The notes beneath the pieces were generated by a model. The model was given only the letters and a program-made list of their open reading frames with translations. It did no database searches and was not told where the DNA came from. Shown here in pieces: positions 16,399-25,365 of a DNA stretch of 64,000 nt. Positions within the stretch are counted from its first letter, which is position 1. The number at the start of each line of letters is the position of its first letter. The translations under genes were made by a program, and so were the position numbers. Source of the DNA: Actinotalea alkalitolerans (lineage in GTDB: Bacteria; Actinomycetota; Actinomycetes; Actinomycetales; Cellulomonadaceae); contig NZ_JAMBPP010000006.1 in NCBI RefSeq assembly GCF_023369855.1, forward strand, positions 62,001 through 126,000, written 5' to 3'.

Positions 16399-17010
16399 TC
16401 AGGCGGGGTCGACGCCGGTGGAGCGGGTCATCTCGGGAAGGTCGACATCGGTCCATCGGTCGAGCGTGAGGATGAAGCCCTCGACGAGCCGCTCGAAGCT
16501 ACGGTCGATGTCGGCGCTGAGGGCGAAACCGCCCTGGGCCTCGAGCGAGACGAACCCGTGCAGGGTCGAGCGGAACGCGCGGATGACGTCGATCGCGTCG
16601 TCGCCCTCGAGCTCGTAGGCCGCCAGGACGTCGGCGATCACCTGGACGGCCGCGAGGGACGTGGCCTCGCTCTCGAGGTCGCCGGGTGCCGGCATCGCGT
16701 GGGAGGCCTCGTACCGGGCGGGATGCAGCAGCGCCCAGCCCCGGTAGGCGTGGGACATCGCGCGGATGGCGTCATCTCCCGAGCGGCCGACCGCGGCTCG
16801 TGCGAGCACGGTGCCCAGCTCGCGCTTGGCCTGGATCGAGATGCTGCGGTGCAGGCCGGCCAGCGAGTCGATGTGCTTGTAGAGCGAGGGCTGGCGGACG
16901 CCGAGGCGCGTGGCGAGGGCTGCGAGGGTGAGCCGGCTCAGACCGACCTCGTCGGCCATCACGGCCGCCGCGTCGACCACGTTCTCGCGGGTCAGGCCGG
17001 CCCTAGGCAC
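16399..17010 (-). CDS. TetR-family transcriptional regulator
   Basis: A 203-residue repressor-type protein. The N-terminal helix-turn-helix (about 10-55) contains LSRLTLAALATRLGVRQPSL and YKHIDSL, the standard TetR DNA-binding unit. The C-terminal part (about 80-195) matches the TetR_C_33/WHG ligand-binding type (YRGWALLHPARYEASHAMPA). A GTG start overlaps the stop of the upstream hydrolase, so both genes form one operon. It probably represses that operon through repeats at its promoter. Confidence 0.9.
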   Translation of the reverse strand: MPRAGLTRENVVDAAAVMADEVGLSRLTLAALATRLGVRQPSLYKHIDSLAGLHRSISIQAKRELGTVLARAAVGRSGDDAIRAMSHAYRGWALLHPARYEASHAMPAPGDLESEATSLAAVQVIADVLAAYELEGDDAIDVIRAFRSTLHGFVSLEAQGGFALSADIDRSFERLVEGFILTLDRWTDVDLPEMTRSTGVDPA

Positions 17011-17839
17011 GGTGGACGGTCCTGCCCAGGAAGTCCAGCACGGCAGCGGTGGTGGTCTCGGGCTGCTGGGACTGGGGGTAGTGGCCGGCCTCGGCGACCA
17101 TCACCGTCTCGCCGTTCAGGGTCTCGGCGATCCAGCGGGCCTCGGCGGCGGGGTCCTTGAAGTCCGGGTCGCGCTCGCCCATGACCACCAGGACGGGGGT
17201 GCTCACGGCACCGAGCCGCGCCTGCGCGGGGGCGTGGTCGGTCTGCCTCGTGGTGAGCGAGAACGCCGTGCCGTACCCGGGTCGGCGCAGGCTCGCGATC
17301 ACGGACGCACGGTACTCGTCGAAGTCGGTGGGCTTCTTCCCGGCGTAGAGCGTGGGCAGGTAGCCCTTCCACATGGTGGCCACCCACAGGGGCGCCATCA
17401 TCGTCCGGAACAGGGCCATCATCAGCGCGCTGGTCGGAGGGTTGCGGACGAAGGGGCCGACCAGCACCAGGCCGTCGACCTGCGTGGGGTGGTCGGCCGC
17501 GAGGATGACCCCGGCTCCGGCGGCCAGCGAGTTGCCGACGACGACGGCCGATCCGCCGAGCTCGGTGATCAGGGCACTGATGTCGGAGGCTGTCTCGACG
17601 TCGCCGTAGGCGGAGAAGGTGGGGTCGCTGTCGCCGTGGCCGCGCAGGTCGGTGGTCGCGACCCGGTACCCGGCCTCGACGAGCGCGGGGGCCAGGAAAC
17701 GGTACGACGACCGGAGGTCGCCCATGCCGGGGACGAGCACCAGGAGCGGCCCGGTACCGCGGACGTCGTAGGCGATCCTCCCCTCGGGGCGGGCGAGGTA
17801 CTGGGTGGTCGGGACCGGGACTGCGGGGCGTGAGGTCAT
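17003..17839 (-). CDS. Alpha/beta hydrolase
   Basis: A 278-residue alpha/beta-hydrolase. The oxyanion region is LLVLVPGMGDLRSSYRF, the nucleophile elbow is VVVGNSLAAG with Ser in an atypical G-N-S-L-A context, the acid is in VMGERDPDFKDP, and the catalytic His is in EAGHYPQSQQP. The ATG at 17839 is chosen over one at 17854 because a TTGACA-18-AAGATA promoter places transcription start at or next to that ATG, making the mRNA leaderless. Operon partner is a TetR repressor, as is common for small-ester or lactone hydrolases. Confidence 0.9.
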   Translation of the reverse strand: MTSRPAVPVPTTQYLARPEGRIAYDVRGTGPLLVLVPGMGDLRSSYRFLAPALVEAGYRVATTDLRGHGDSDPTFSAYGDVETASDISALITELGGSAVVVGNSLAAGAGVILAADHPTQVDGLVLVGPFVRNPPTSALMMALFRTMMAPLWVATMWKGYLPTLYAGKKPTDFDEYRASVIASLRRPGYGTAFSLTTRQTDHAPAQARLGAVSTPVLVVMGERDPDFKDPAAEARWIAETLNGETVMVAEAGHYPQSQQPETTTAAVLDFLGRTVHRA

Positions 17840-17880
17840 GTGGCTATCTTGCATTCCGCTGTGGCTAGTGTCAATAGCTA
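17839..17880 (-). promoter_or_regulatory. Promoter and candidate TetR operator of the hydrolase operon
   Basis: On the minus strand TTGACA (17874-17869) and AAGATA (17850-17845) are 18 bases apart. Two direct copies of TAGCCACA (forward-strand positions 17839-17846 and 17860-17867) are 21 bp apart, and an imperfect inverted repeat TAGCTA-N7-TAGCCA spans the -35 box. The predicted transcript begins at about 17839, the A of the chosen start codon. These are likely contacts for the downstream TetR regulator. Confidence 0.6.
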
Positions 17881-17943
17881 AAGCAGTGTCCTCGGGTCGG
17901 CTCCGCGACGCCCAGGGCGCAGCCGCTGTGTCACAGTGGTCAG

Positions 17944-19473
17944 GTGTTCCGCTTGCTGGAGCTCCTCGGCGGCCTGTCCGTCGCGACCGACCTGGGTACG
18001 GGCGCGCCCCCCGAGGAGTCGCTCACGAGGGCCCTGGTCGCGACGAGGCTCGCGCGCGCCGCCGGCTGCGACGAGGCCGTCATCAGCGACGTGATCTACA
18101 CCTCCCTCCTCCAGCACCTCGGCTGCACGGCGTACTCGCACGAGAGCGCAGCACTGTGGGGCGATGACGTCGCGGTGGTGCGGCTGGCCTTCCTGACCGA
18201 CCTCACCGCATCGACCCAGGTGTGGCGGCGGTGGGTGCCCGGTGTGGCGGAAGCCACCGGGACCTCCCGGCTGCGCGTCCTGGCGACCACCCTGTCGGCC
18301 GGCAGGAAGGTCGACCTCGAGGGTGCCCGGGCGACCTGCGAGGTCGCCCGGGACGCCTCCAGGCAGCTCGGGCTCCCCCCGACCGTGCAGGAGGGTCTCC
18401 TGCACACCATGACGATGTGGAACGGCAAGGGCTTCCCGCCGTCGAGAGGGACGGACATCCCCACCAGCACCCGGGTCATGCAGGTCGCGGCGGTCGCGGT
18501 CCTGTTCGCGCTGCACGCGGACCAGGACGAGGCGGTCGCCCAGGTGCGCCACCGGGCGGGGGAGTACCTCGACCCCGACCTCGCCGACGTGTTCCTGCGC
18601 CGCCCTCGGGAGATGCTCGAGGGGCTCGACGAGGTCGACGCCTACCGATCCGTGCTGGACTCGGAACCGGATCCGGTCCCCTTCGTCGACGACGCGGAGA
18701 CCGAGGCGGTCGCGCGGACCTTCGGCCACCTCGTGGACCTGAAGAGCCCCTGGTTGCACGGCCACTCGGCCGGGGTGGCCGAGCTGGCCGCGACGGCGGC
18801 CCACGCCATGGGACTGGACGACCAGGTCTCGACCGTGCGGATCGCCGGTCACCTGCACGACCTCGGACGGATCGGGGTATCCAGCCGCATCTGGGACAAG
18901 GCCACCCCGAGCCAGACCGAGCGTGACCAGGCACGGCTCCACCCCTACTACAGCGAACGGATCCTCGCGAGGATCCCTGCCCTCGCCGACGCCGCGCGGC
19001 TGGCCGGGCAGCATCACGAGCGCTGCGACGGCAGCGGCTACCACCGGGGGCTCGGGGCGGCACAGCTCACCCTCGCGTCTCGCGTGCTGGGGGTGGCGGA
19101 CGCCTACCGCTGCCTCGTCGAGGGTCGACCCGACCAGCCTGCCCTGGACGGCGACCGGGCGGCCGAGAGGATCACGGACGAGGCCAGGGCGGGGGGCCTG
19201 GACGGCGACGCCGTGGCCGGTGTGCTGAGCGCCGTCGGCCGCGGGCGTGGGGGGCGACGAGCGCTCCCGGGAGGGCTCACCTCGCGGCAGGTCGAGGTGC
19301 TCCGCCTGGTCTCGGCGGGGATGTCCAACCGCGAGATCGCCGATCGCCTCACGATCTCCCCCCGGACCGCCGAGCACCACGTCCAGGACATCTACACCAG
19401 GATCGGGGTCGCCTCCCGGGCCGGCGCGGCGCTCTTCGCCATGGAGCACGGACTGGTCGACAAACACTGGTAG
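17944..19473 (+). CDS. HD-GYP-type phosphohydrolase with C-terminal LuxR helix-turn-helix
   Basis: A 509-residue protein with three parts. Residues about 1-240 look like a degenerate HD-GYP domain (remnant MTMWNGKGFPPSRG). Residues about 255-425 form a fuller HD-GYP domain with IAGHLHDLGRIGVSS and QHHERCDGSGYHRG; the usual GYP triad reads GYH. A LuxR-type helix-turn-helix at about 443-500 (LTSRQVEVLRLVSAGMSN) ends the protein. HD-GYP domains hydrolyse cyclic di-GMP, so this may be a nucleotide-sensing transcription factor rather than only an enzyme. GTG start at 17944. Confidence 0.85.
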   Translation: MFRLLELLGGLSVATDLGTGAPPEESLTRALVATRLARAAGCDEAVISDVIYTSLLQHLGCTAYSHESAALWGDDVAVVRLAFLTDLTASTQVWRRWVPGVAEATGTSRLRVLATTLSAGRKVDLEGARATCEVARDASRQLGLPPTVQEGLLHTMTMWNGKGFPPSRGTDIPTSTRVMQVAAVAVLFALHADQDEAVAQVRHRAGEYLDPDLADVFLRRPREMLEGLDEVDAYRSVLDSEPDPVPFVDDAETEAVARTFGHLVDLKSPWLHGHSAGVAELAATAAHAMGLDDQVSTVRIAGHLHDLGRIGVSSRIWDKATPSQTERDQARLHPYYSERILARIPALADAARLAGQHHERCDGSGYHRGLGAAQLTLASRVLGVADAYRCLVEGRPDQPALDGDRAAERITDEARAGGLDGDAVAGVLSAVGRGRGGRRALPGGLTSRQVEVLRLVSAGMSNREIADRLTISPRTAEHHVQDIYTRIGVASRAGAALFAMEHGLVDKHW

Positions 19474-19516
19474 CCCTACCCATGTGGCGGGATCGGCCGC
19501 GGACGAGCCTTGCTCC

Positions 19517-20746
19517 ATGTCCACACGTCGCACCTCCCTCGCCCCGGCTCCCGACGCCGCGCCGGAACGGCTGCTGACCCGTCCGTTCGTCCTGCTGACG
19601 CTCGGCGACCTCGCGTACTTCACGGCCGAAGGCGTCGCCATCTACGCCCTGCCCTTCTACGTCACCGGACCCGTGGGATCAGACAAGGCAGGCGCAGGTC
19701 TGGCGTTCGGGGCGTTCGCCGTCACAGCACTCGTGCTGCGTCCCTGGGCGGGGCGCCTCAGCGACACCGGCGGACGTCGACCGCTCCTCGTGGGTGGCGC
19801 CCTGCTGTGCGCGCTGTCCATGGCCCTGACCGCCCACGTCGACACCCTGGCGCTCGTCGTCGTGCTCCGGATGCTCCTGGGTGTCGCGGAGGCCGCGTTC
19901 CTGGTCGCCTCGTTCGCGGCCCTCGCCGACCTGGCGCCCGCGAGCCGGCTGGGTGAGGCGCTCAGCTACAACTCGCTCGGGCTGTACCTGCGCCTGGCCC
20001 TCGGGCCCCCGCTCGGGGAGATCATCGTGACCACGGTGGGCTTCACCGCTGCCTGGTGGGGAGCCGCGGCACTGGCGCTGGTCGCCGCTGCCGTGGTGGC
20101 CCGCATCGGTGAGACCCGGTCACCGCGTCGCGCCGAGGACGGCGCGAGGCCGCCCCTCCTTCTCCGCAAGGCGCTCCCGCCCTCGCTGGGCTTCTTCGCC
20201 TCGGTCTTCGCGATGGGAGGGTTCCTCGCCTTCGCCTCGCTGCACGCCGCTGCCATCGGGCTCGGCAGCACGAGCGTCCCGCTGCTCGTGTACGGCTCGG
20301 TCGTGGTGACGTGCCGCATCGCTTTCGCCAAGGTCCCCGACCGACTGCCGTCCCTGCCCCTGGGAGCCGCGGCACTGGTCGCGATCGCGACAGGCCTGAC
20401 CCTCATGGCGATCTGGCAGACCCCAGCGGGAATGACGGCCGGGACTGCCGTGATGGCCGTGGGCGTCTCGTTCAGCACCCCGGCGTTCTTCTCCGCGGTG
20501 TTCGCCACGGTCGAGCCGAGCGAGCGCGGCGCCGCCTCCGGGACCATGAGCGCGTTCCTCGACCTCGGGATCGGTGCCGGACCGATCCTCCTCGGCGTGG
20601 TGGCCCAGAGCGTCGGCCTCCCGTGGATGTTCGGCGCCGCCGCCGCCGTCGCGCTCATGGGGAGCACGTGGACGCTCTCCCTGGCCTCCAGGACATGCCG
20701 TGTCACACGCGTTCGACCACGAGCCTCGACCGCCGATGTCCCCTGA
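19517..20746 (+). CDS. MFS transporter
   Basis: A 409-residue major-facilitator protein with about 12 helices. The loop 2-3 motif appears as RPWAGRLSDTGGRRPLLVGG and a motif C-like stretch follows in helix 5. The ATG at 19517 lies 43 bases after the HD-GYP/LuxR gene in the same direction, suggesting that the transcription factor-like gene controls it or that both form an operon. The family resembles drug/metabolite exporters; the substrate is unknown. Confidence 0.88.
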   Translation: MSTRRTSLAPAPDAAPERLLTRPFVLLTLGDLAYFTAEGVAIYALPFYVTGPVGSDKAGAGLAFGAFAVTALVLRPWAGRLSDTGGRRPLLVGGALLCALSMALTAHVDTLALVVVLRMLLGVAEAAFLVASFAALADLAPASRLGEALSYNSLGLYLRLALGPPLGEIIVTTVGFTAAWWGAAALALVAAAVVARIGETRSPRRAEDGARPPLLLRKALPPSLGFFASVFAMGGFLAFASLHAAAIGLGSTSVPLLVYGSVVVTCRIAFAKVPDRLPSLPLGAAALVAIATGLTLMAIWQTPAGMTAGTAVMAVGVSFSTPAFFSAVFATVEPSERGAASGTMSAFLDLGIGAGPILLGVVAQSVGLPWMFGAAAAVALMGSTWTLSLASRTCRVTRVRPRASTADVP

Positions 20747-20830
20747 GGCCTCGGTCCGTGCGGGTGCCGCGCGGCGCGAGTCGACATACCGTCGAAAAGG
20801 ACCGCACATCCTTCGACAGGAGGCACCCGC

Positions 20831-21379
20831 ATGGCACACCTCACCGGCAAGACCGTCGCGTTCCTCGCCACGAACGGCTTCGAGGACAGCGAGCTCACCA
20901 GCCCGTGGCAGGCCGTGACCGATCACGGCGCGACCGCGGTGCTCGTCTCGACCGAGACCGGCACGATCAGCGGCAAGAACGGGCACGAGGCGCAGGTCGA
21001 CCGCACCACCGCTGACGTCAGCGCTGCGGACCTCGACGCGCTCGTGCTGCCCGGCGGGGTCGCGAACGGGGACAAGATCCGCATGGACGAGAAGGCGGTC
21101 GCCCTCGTGCGTGACGTCTTCGCCCAGCACAAGCCCGTGGGCGTCATCTGCCACGGCGGCTGGATCCTCACGGACGCCGACGTCGTGCGTGGCCGGACGC
21201 TCACCTCCTACCCGAGCCTGAAGACGGACCTGCGCAACGCGGGTGCGACCTGGGTCGACGAGGAAGTCGTCGTCGACGCCGGGCTGGTCAGCAGCCGGGT
21301 CCCCGACGACCTGCCGGCCTTCAACGACAAGCTCGTCGAGGAGATCGCCGAGGGCAAGCACGCGGGGCAGACCGCCTGA
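20831..21379 (+). CDS. DJ-1/PfpI-family protein (type 1 glutamine amidotransferase-like)
   Basis: A 182-residue single domain. The nucleophile elbow is GVICHGGW with Cys107 followed by His108, and the family Glu sits in NGFEDSEL (Glu18). This is the PfpI/YhbO/general stress protein 18 pattern, associated with repair or removal of glyoxal-damaged protein and DNA. An AGGAGGCACCCGC ribosome site precedes the ATG. It stands alone, with a strong terminator hairpin eight bases after its stop. Confidence 0.92.
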   Translation: MAHLTGKTVAFLATNGFEDSELTSPWQAVTDHGATAVLVSTETGTISGKNGHEAQVDRTTADVSAADLDALVLPGGVANGDKIRMDEKAVALVRDVFAQHKPVGVICHGGWILTDADVVRGRTLTSYPSLKTDLRNAGATWVDEEVVVDAGLVSSRVPDDLPAFNDKLVEEIAEGKHAGQTA

Positions 21380-21386
21380 CCGGCCT

Positions 21387-21418
21387 CCGGTGCCGGCCCG
21401 CTGTCGGGCCGGCACCGG
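21387..21418 (+). terminator. Hairpin terminator after the DJ-1/PfpI gene
   Basis: A perfect 14-bp stem (CCGGTGCCGGCCCG) with a CTGT loop. No T-run follows, as is common in actinobacterial intrinsic terminators. Confidence 0.85.
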
Positions 21419-21480
21419 TGCTCGGCGGCCTTCTCCTGCGTCTGCCGAGGCAGTTGACTGGTGGGGTGACGTTCACCGCG

Positions 21481-21969
21481 ATGCCGACCGAGCTCGCGAC
21501 CGAGCGGTTCGTCCTGACGCCCGAAGAGCTCGATGACGCGCCGTGGCTCGCTGACCTGTTCACCGCACGGGGTGGCGGCACCGTCACGACGGCCGAGGCC
21601 CGCACGCGGGTACGGGCGATGCACGAGCTGACGAGCGCATGTGGCATCGGCGCCTACGTGCTGCGACCCAGGGACGGGGGAGCGCCCGTCGGCTACGCCG
21701 CGATCGTGATCGGCCGCGGCACGGTCGCAGAGCCCGAGATCGCGTACGAGATCCTGCCCGACGCCCAGGGGAACGGGTACGCCACCGAGGCGGCGAGCGT
21801 GGTGCTCACCGCCGCCTACGCCACAGGCCGCCGACGGATCTGGGCGACCATCCGCCCGTGGAACGCGGCCTCGTTGCGGGTCCTGGACAAGCTGGGTGGC
21901 TTCCAGCAGGTGCGCGCGACCTCCGACGAGGAGGGGCCGATCCGCTGGTACGCGCGTCAGGAGTCGTGA
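21481..21969 (+). CDS. GNAT-family N-acetyltransferase
   Basis: A 162-residue acetyltransferase of the RimJ/RimL type. It begins with the typical TERFVLTPEELDDAPWLADL strand and helix, and the acetyl-CoA loop is EILPDAQGNGYATEAASVVL. The end (TIRPWNAASLRVLDKLGGFQ) is the usual Asn/Ser-rich segment before the last strands. Start is placed at ATG 21481; a GTG at 21466 is possible. Ten bases separate its stop from a convergent gene. Acceptor substrate unknown. Confidence 0.87.
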   Translation: MPTELATERFVLTPEELDDAPWLADLFTARGGGTVTTAEARTRVRAMHELTSACGIGAYVLRPRDGGAPVGYAAIVIGRGTVAEPEIAYEILPDAQGNGYATEAASVVLTAAYATGRRRIWATIRPWNAASLRVLDKLGGFQQVRATSDEEGPIRWYARQES

Positions 21970-21978
21970 TCGTCGGGC

Positions 21979-22383
21979 TCAGCCGTCGAGGCTGCCGGAG
22001 GGCGAGGTCACGACGTCCTGGGAGATCCACGCCGTGATGTTCGGGTTCTTGGGCGAGAACACCACGCGGAAGGTGTCCGTCGGTGAGGTCTCCGCGGGCA
22101 GCTCGATGCTCGTTCGACCGCGACGTGACACTGGTCGCGTGTCGAGAGTCTCCCAGTTCCCATCAGGGTCACGCCGCTGCAGGCTCGCACCACCGGGCAG
22201 CGCGGTCAGGAGCAGGAGCATGGTCGGGCCCTGCTGCTGCAGCGAGGTCGTGGCGGCGCGTTCGCGGTCCTTGCGGCTCACCGCACCGATGGGTGCCGCG
22301 ACGCCGAACGAGGGGCTCATGCCGGCGCCCGAGCTCATCGGCACCGAGACCGCGGTGGTCGCGCGTTCCTCCTGACGGTCCAT
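21979..22383 (-). CDS. Hypothetical protein
   Basis: A 134-residue soluble protein starting at an ATG at 22383 behind a clear GGAGGG ribosome site. The first 55 residues are low-complexity; the rest alternates short strands (TMLLLLTALPGGASLQRRD, TFRVVFSPKNPNITAWISQD), possibly a small beta-sandwich. No signal peptide or known family seen. Confidence 0.6.
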   Translation of the reverse strand: MDRQEERATTAVSVPMSSGAGMSPSFGVAAPIGAVSRKDRERAATTSLQQQGPTMLLLLTALPGGASLQRRDPDGNWETLDTRPVSRRGRTSIELPAETSPTDTFRVVFSPKNPNITAWISQDVVTSPSGSLDG

Positions 22384-22470
22384 GAGTACCCTCCACCTCG
22401 GCGTGGTCCCGGCGCGCACCTGCCGACGCTGTGCTTCGAACCTAGCGCGGTCCGCTCCTTGCCGTGCGGC

Positions 22471-23193
22471 TCAGGGATCGCGGGTCTGGTTGTCGCGGTG
22501 GGCCGACAGGTATGCGGCTCGCTCATCGGGCTCGAGCTTCTCGACCGCCGCGCGCAGCATGGCCCGGGGCATGGTGGCCGTGTGCTCGCCGAGGAAGGCC
22601 AGCAGCGCCGGCCGGTCGACCTGGCCGGCGTAGCGCAGCATCCAGCCGGTGCCCTTGTGGACCAGGTCGTACGGGTCGTCGACGAGCAGGCGGGCGATGG
22701 CCAGGGTCTCGGCCACCTGTCCGTGCTTGAGGAAGGCGGCCGTGGCGACGATCGCGCTGCGGCGCTGCGGCCAGGCGTCGGACCGTGCCAGGGCGTAGAG
22801 CGGGTCGCGGGGACGGTCGAGCAGCCAGGTGCCGAGCACCTGGTGGGCCGCCAGGTCGACCAGGTCCCAGTCGTCGATGCGGTCGTGGCGCCGCAGGTAC
22901 AGGTCGTAGAGGCCGTGCTGCCGCTCAGGGGTGACGCGCTTGTGCGTCGCGGACTTGCCCATGACGGAGCACGCGCCCGCACGGTCCTCGTGGACGGGAC
23001 TCTCGAGCAACGCCTCGATCTCCGTCAGGGGCATCGCCAGGAACTCCTTCGCGAGGGCGAACACCGCGCCCATCCGGACCCCGATGAACGACTCGTCGCC
23101 GGGGAAGTACCGGCGGTAGGCTTCGCGCTGCTCCGGGCGCGCCTGAGCCCACAACCGCGCCTGGAAGGTCGCGGCGTCCAGGTCACCTGTCAT
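22471..23193 (-). CDS. DNA alkylation repair protein (AlkD-like HEAT-repeat glycosylase)
   Basis: A 240-residue all-helical protein built of HEAT-like repeats. It shows the AlkD pattern: REAYRRYFPGDESFIGVRMG near the N-terminus, a central RIDDWDLVDLAAHQVLGTWL segment with the conserved DxxD-containing helix, SDAWPQRRSAIVATAAFL, and a final VHKGTGWMLRYAG. AlkD enzymes remove 3-methyl- and 7-methyl-purines without base flipping. Start at ATG 23193, after GAGGACG. A broken second copy of its 5' end lies at 25366-25497. Confidence 0.92.
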   Translation of the reverse strand: MTGDLDAATFQARLWAQARPEQREAYRRYFPGDESFIGVRMGAVFALAKEFLAMPLTEIEALLESPVHEDRAGACSVMGKSATHKRVTPERQHGLYDLYLRRHDRIDDWDLVDLAAHQVLGTWLLDRPRDPLYALARSDAWPQRRSAIVATAAFLKHGQVAETLAIARLLVDDPYDLVHKGTGWMLRYAGQVDRPALLAFLGEHTATMPRAMLRAAVEKLEPDERAAYLSAHRDNQTRDP

Positions 23194-23371
23194 CGTCCTC
23201 GTCCTGCCGCGCGGCGTCGGGGGTGCAGGTCGCGAGCACCTTTCGTCACTCATGCTGCCGGGGTGCAACCGACCCGGTCATCACATCAGACCCCGGGACC
23301 TCAGGGAACTCATCGGCCCGCCAGCGTCCGGGCCGAGGACGAGCGCCGCCGGGCTCGCTAGGGTCGATCGG

Positions 23372-24178
23372 GTGGGGGAGCCGTCGGGAGCAGCGCCGGG
23401 CGCGGTCGGGAGCCTGAGCGTCGCCGCGGGCTCCGGGATCACGCGCGGACCCGGCTTCGAGCGTGCGCGCCACGAGACGGTCCGCTACCACGACGAGCTC
23501 TACGCGCAGGCCGACCTCGGGGTGCCCGGCACGTGGCTCGCGCGCCCGCACCCCCTGGTCACCTGGAGCCTGGACCTGGTGCGGGGCCGGGGGTCGATGG
23601 TCGCCTACGACCTGGGAGCGGGGGTGGGTCGCCACACGATCCCGATAGCCAGGGCCCTCGGGGTGGGGTCCCGGGTGGTCGCGGTGGACTTGCTCGACGG
23701 CGCGATCCGTCGGCTGCGGACCAACGCCGCCCGGGCGGGCGTGGGCCCGATGGTCACGACCTCCAGGTGCGACCTCGAGGCGTTCCGCCCCCGTGCCCCG
23801 GCTGGGCTGGTGGTGATCTTCTCCGCCTTGGAGCACCTGGCCGGCGGTGCGGTCGTGGCGCAGGTGCTGTCCCGGATGCAGGCCGTGACCCGGCCCGGCG
23901 GGATGCACGTCCTGGGGGTGCTCTGCGACCGGACCGAGGTCTGCGCCGGGCGGGAGCGTCCGGCGCTCGTCGAGCTCGCGTGGACCTCCGACCAGGCCCT
24001 GGCCGCCCTCGACGTCCAGTACGAGGGGTGGCAGGTCCTGCGCCGGGAGCTGGTCCCCTCGACGATCACCGAGACCCGGGACGGCCAGACGCACCAGCTG
24101 CGGTCCACGCTCGTGCAGTACGTCGCCGAGCGTCCTCAACGCCTCGGGGCCGCGACCTCGGAGGTGGCCCGCTCGTAG
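23372..24178 (+). CDS. Class I SAM-dependent methyltransferase
   Basis: About 268 residues. The SAM loop is VAYDLGAGVGRHTIPIARAL, motif II Asp is in VVAVDLLDGAIRRL, and VIFSALEHLAGG covers motif IV. The N-terminal 40 residues (ERARHETVRYHDELYAQADL) form a lid-like extension. GTG at 23372 is a tentative start; an in-frame ATG at 23252 would add a stretch of unconserved sequence. Its last 43 bases overlap the end of the convergent glycosyltransferase. Confidence 0.8.
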   Translation: MGEPSGAAPGAVGSLSVAAGSGITRGPGFERARHETVRYHDELYAQADLGVPGTWLARPHPLVTWSLDLVRGRGSMVAYDLGAGVGRHTIPIARALGVGSRVVAVDLLDGAIRRLRTNAARAGVGPMVTTSRCDLEAFRPRAPAGLVVIFSALEHLAGGAVVAQVLSRMQAVTRPGGMHVLGVLCDRTEVCAGRERPALVELAWTSDQALAALDVQYEGWQVLRRELVPSTITETRDGQTHQLRSTLVQYVAERPQRLGAATSEVARS

Positions 24179-25266
24179 TGGCGCAGCAGCTGGTCGCAGA
24201 CCACCGGCCAGGTCCGCGCCCGCACGGCGAGGTGAGCAGCGCGGCCCATGGCGACCCGCTTGGCCTGGTCGCCCGCCAGGTCGGCGACGTGCGCCCGCAG
24301 GGCAGCAAGATCACCCGGAGGGTAGAGCCAGCCGGTGCGGCTGTGGTCCACGAGGTTGCGGAGCCCTCCCGCGCCGACGGCGACGACGGGCACGGCGCTG
24401 GCCATCGCCTCCTGGGCTGCCTGGCAGAACGTCTCGAACGGGCCGGTGTGCACCATGACGTCGAGGCTGGCCACCGCTCGTGACAGGTCCGGTCCGGACA
24501 GCGACCCGGTGAAGTGCGCTGCGGGCAGGCGCCGCTCGAGCCGCTCCCGCTCCGGCCCGTCTCCGATCACGACGACCTGGACCCCGGGCAGGTCCGAGAG
24601 CACGTCGAGGTCCTCGACCTGCTTCTCGGCGGCCAGCCTGCCGACGAAGCCGACGAGCACGTCGCCGACGGGGCTGACCCGGGCCCGCAGGCCGGCGTCA
24701 CGGTGCGCCGGTGAGAAGGTTGCGGTGTCCACGCCGCGCGGCCAGACCTCGACGCGAGGGATGTCATGGCGCACGAGCTCGTGTGCGGCGGTCGGCGAGG
24801 GCGCGAGCGTGAGCCGGGCCCGCTCGTGGACCGACCGGATGTGGCGCCACGCCGAGCTCGACGCCGCGGTGAGCCCGTACCTGCGGGCGAAACCGGCGAC
24901 GTCGGTCTGGTAGATCGCGACGACCGGGATGCCGAGCGACGCGGCGACCCGCGTCACGGGTCCACCGAGGGCGAAGGGCGACGCGAGATGGAGGACGTCG
25001 GGCCGGAAGGCCGCGAGCTCGCGGGGCAGGGAGCCTGCCAGGACGGCGGGAACGGGCACCGGGACCCGGACGTGACGGTGACCGGGCACGCCGATGGAGG
25101 GCAGGTTCACGACGTCGAAGCCCTCGCACACCGGGGGCGGGTCGCCCAGCGCGAACACCCGCGCGCTGTGGCCCGTCCGGCTCAGGTGGCGCAGCACCTG
25201 AAGCACCGAACCCGTCACGCCGTTGATCGAGGGCAGAAACGTCTCGGACACCACGGCGACCTTCAC
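24136..25266 (-). CDS. GT4 glycosyltransferase (PimB/MgtA-like)
   Basis: A 376-residue GT-B enzyme. The start MKVAVVSETFLPSINGVTGS and HLSRTGHSARVFA belong to the alpha-mannosyltransferase MgtA/PimB' branch. The C-terminal domain has VLVGFVGRLAAEKQVEDL and the EX7E motif ETFCQAAQE that contacts the nucleotide sugar, followed by the PVVAVGAGGL loop. Such enzymes use GDP-mannose to build glycolipids or lipomannan. The gene stands alone; the donor is inferred from family likeness only. Confidence 0.88.
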   Translation of the reverse strand: MKVAVVSETFLPSINGVTGSVLQVLRHLSRTGHSARVFALGDPPPVCEGFDVVNLPSIGVPGHRHVRVPVPVPAVLAGSLPRELAAFRPDVLHLASPFALGGPVTRVAASLGIPVVAIYQTDVAGFARRYGLTAASSSAWRHIRSVHERARLTLAPSPTAAHELVRHDIPRVEVWPRGVDTATFSPAHRDAGLRARVSPVGDVLVGFVGRLAAEKQVEDLDVLSDLPGVQVVVIGDGPERERLERRLPAAHFTGSLSGPDLSRAVASLDVMVHTGPFETFCQAAQEAMASAVPVVAVGAGGLRNLVDHSRTGWLYPPGDLAALRAHVADLAGDQAKRVAMGRAAHLAVRARTWPVVCDQLLRHYERATSEVAAPRR

Positions 25267-25365
25267 GCCCGCATCAGATCAGCGTGATCTGCCCGTCAGG
25301 GGTGTCCGGGGAGTCCCGCACGAGACGCCCGGGTGAACCCTGTGCGGCGCGGCGACCCCGTCCCT

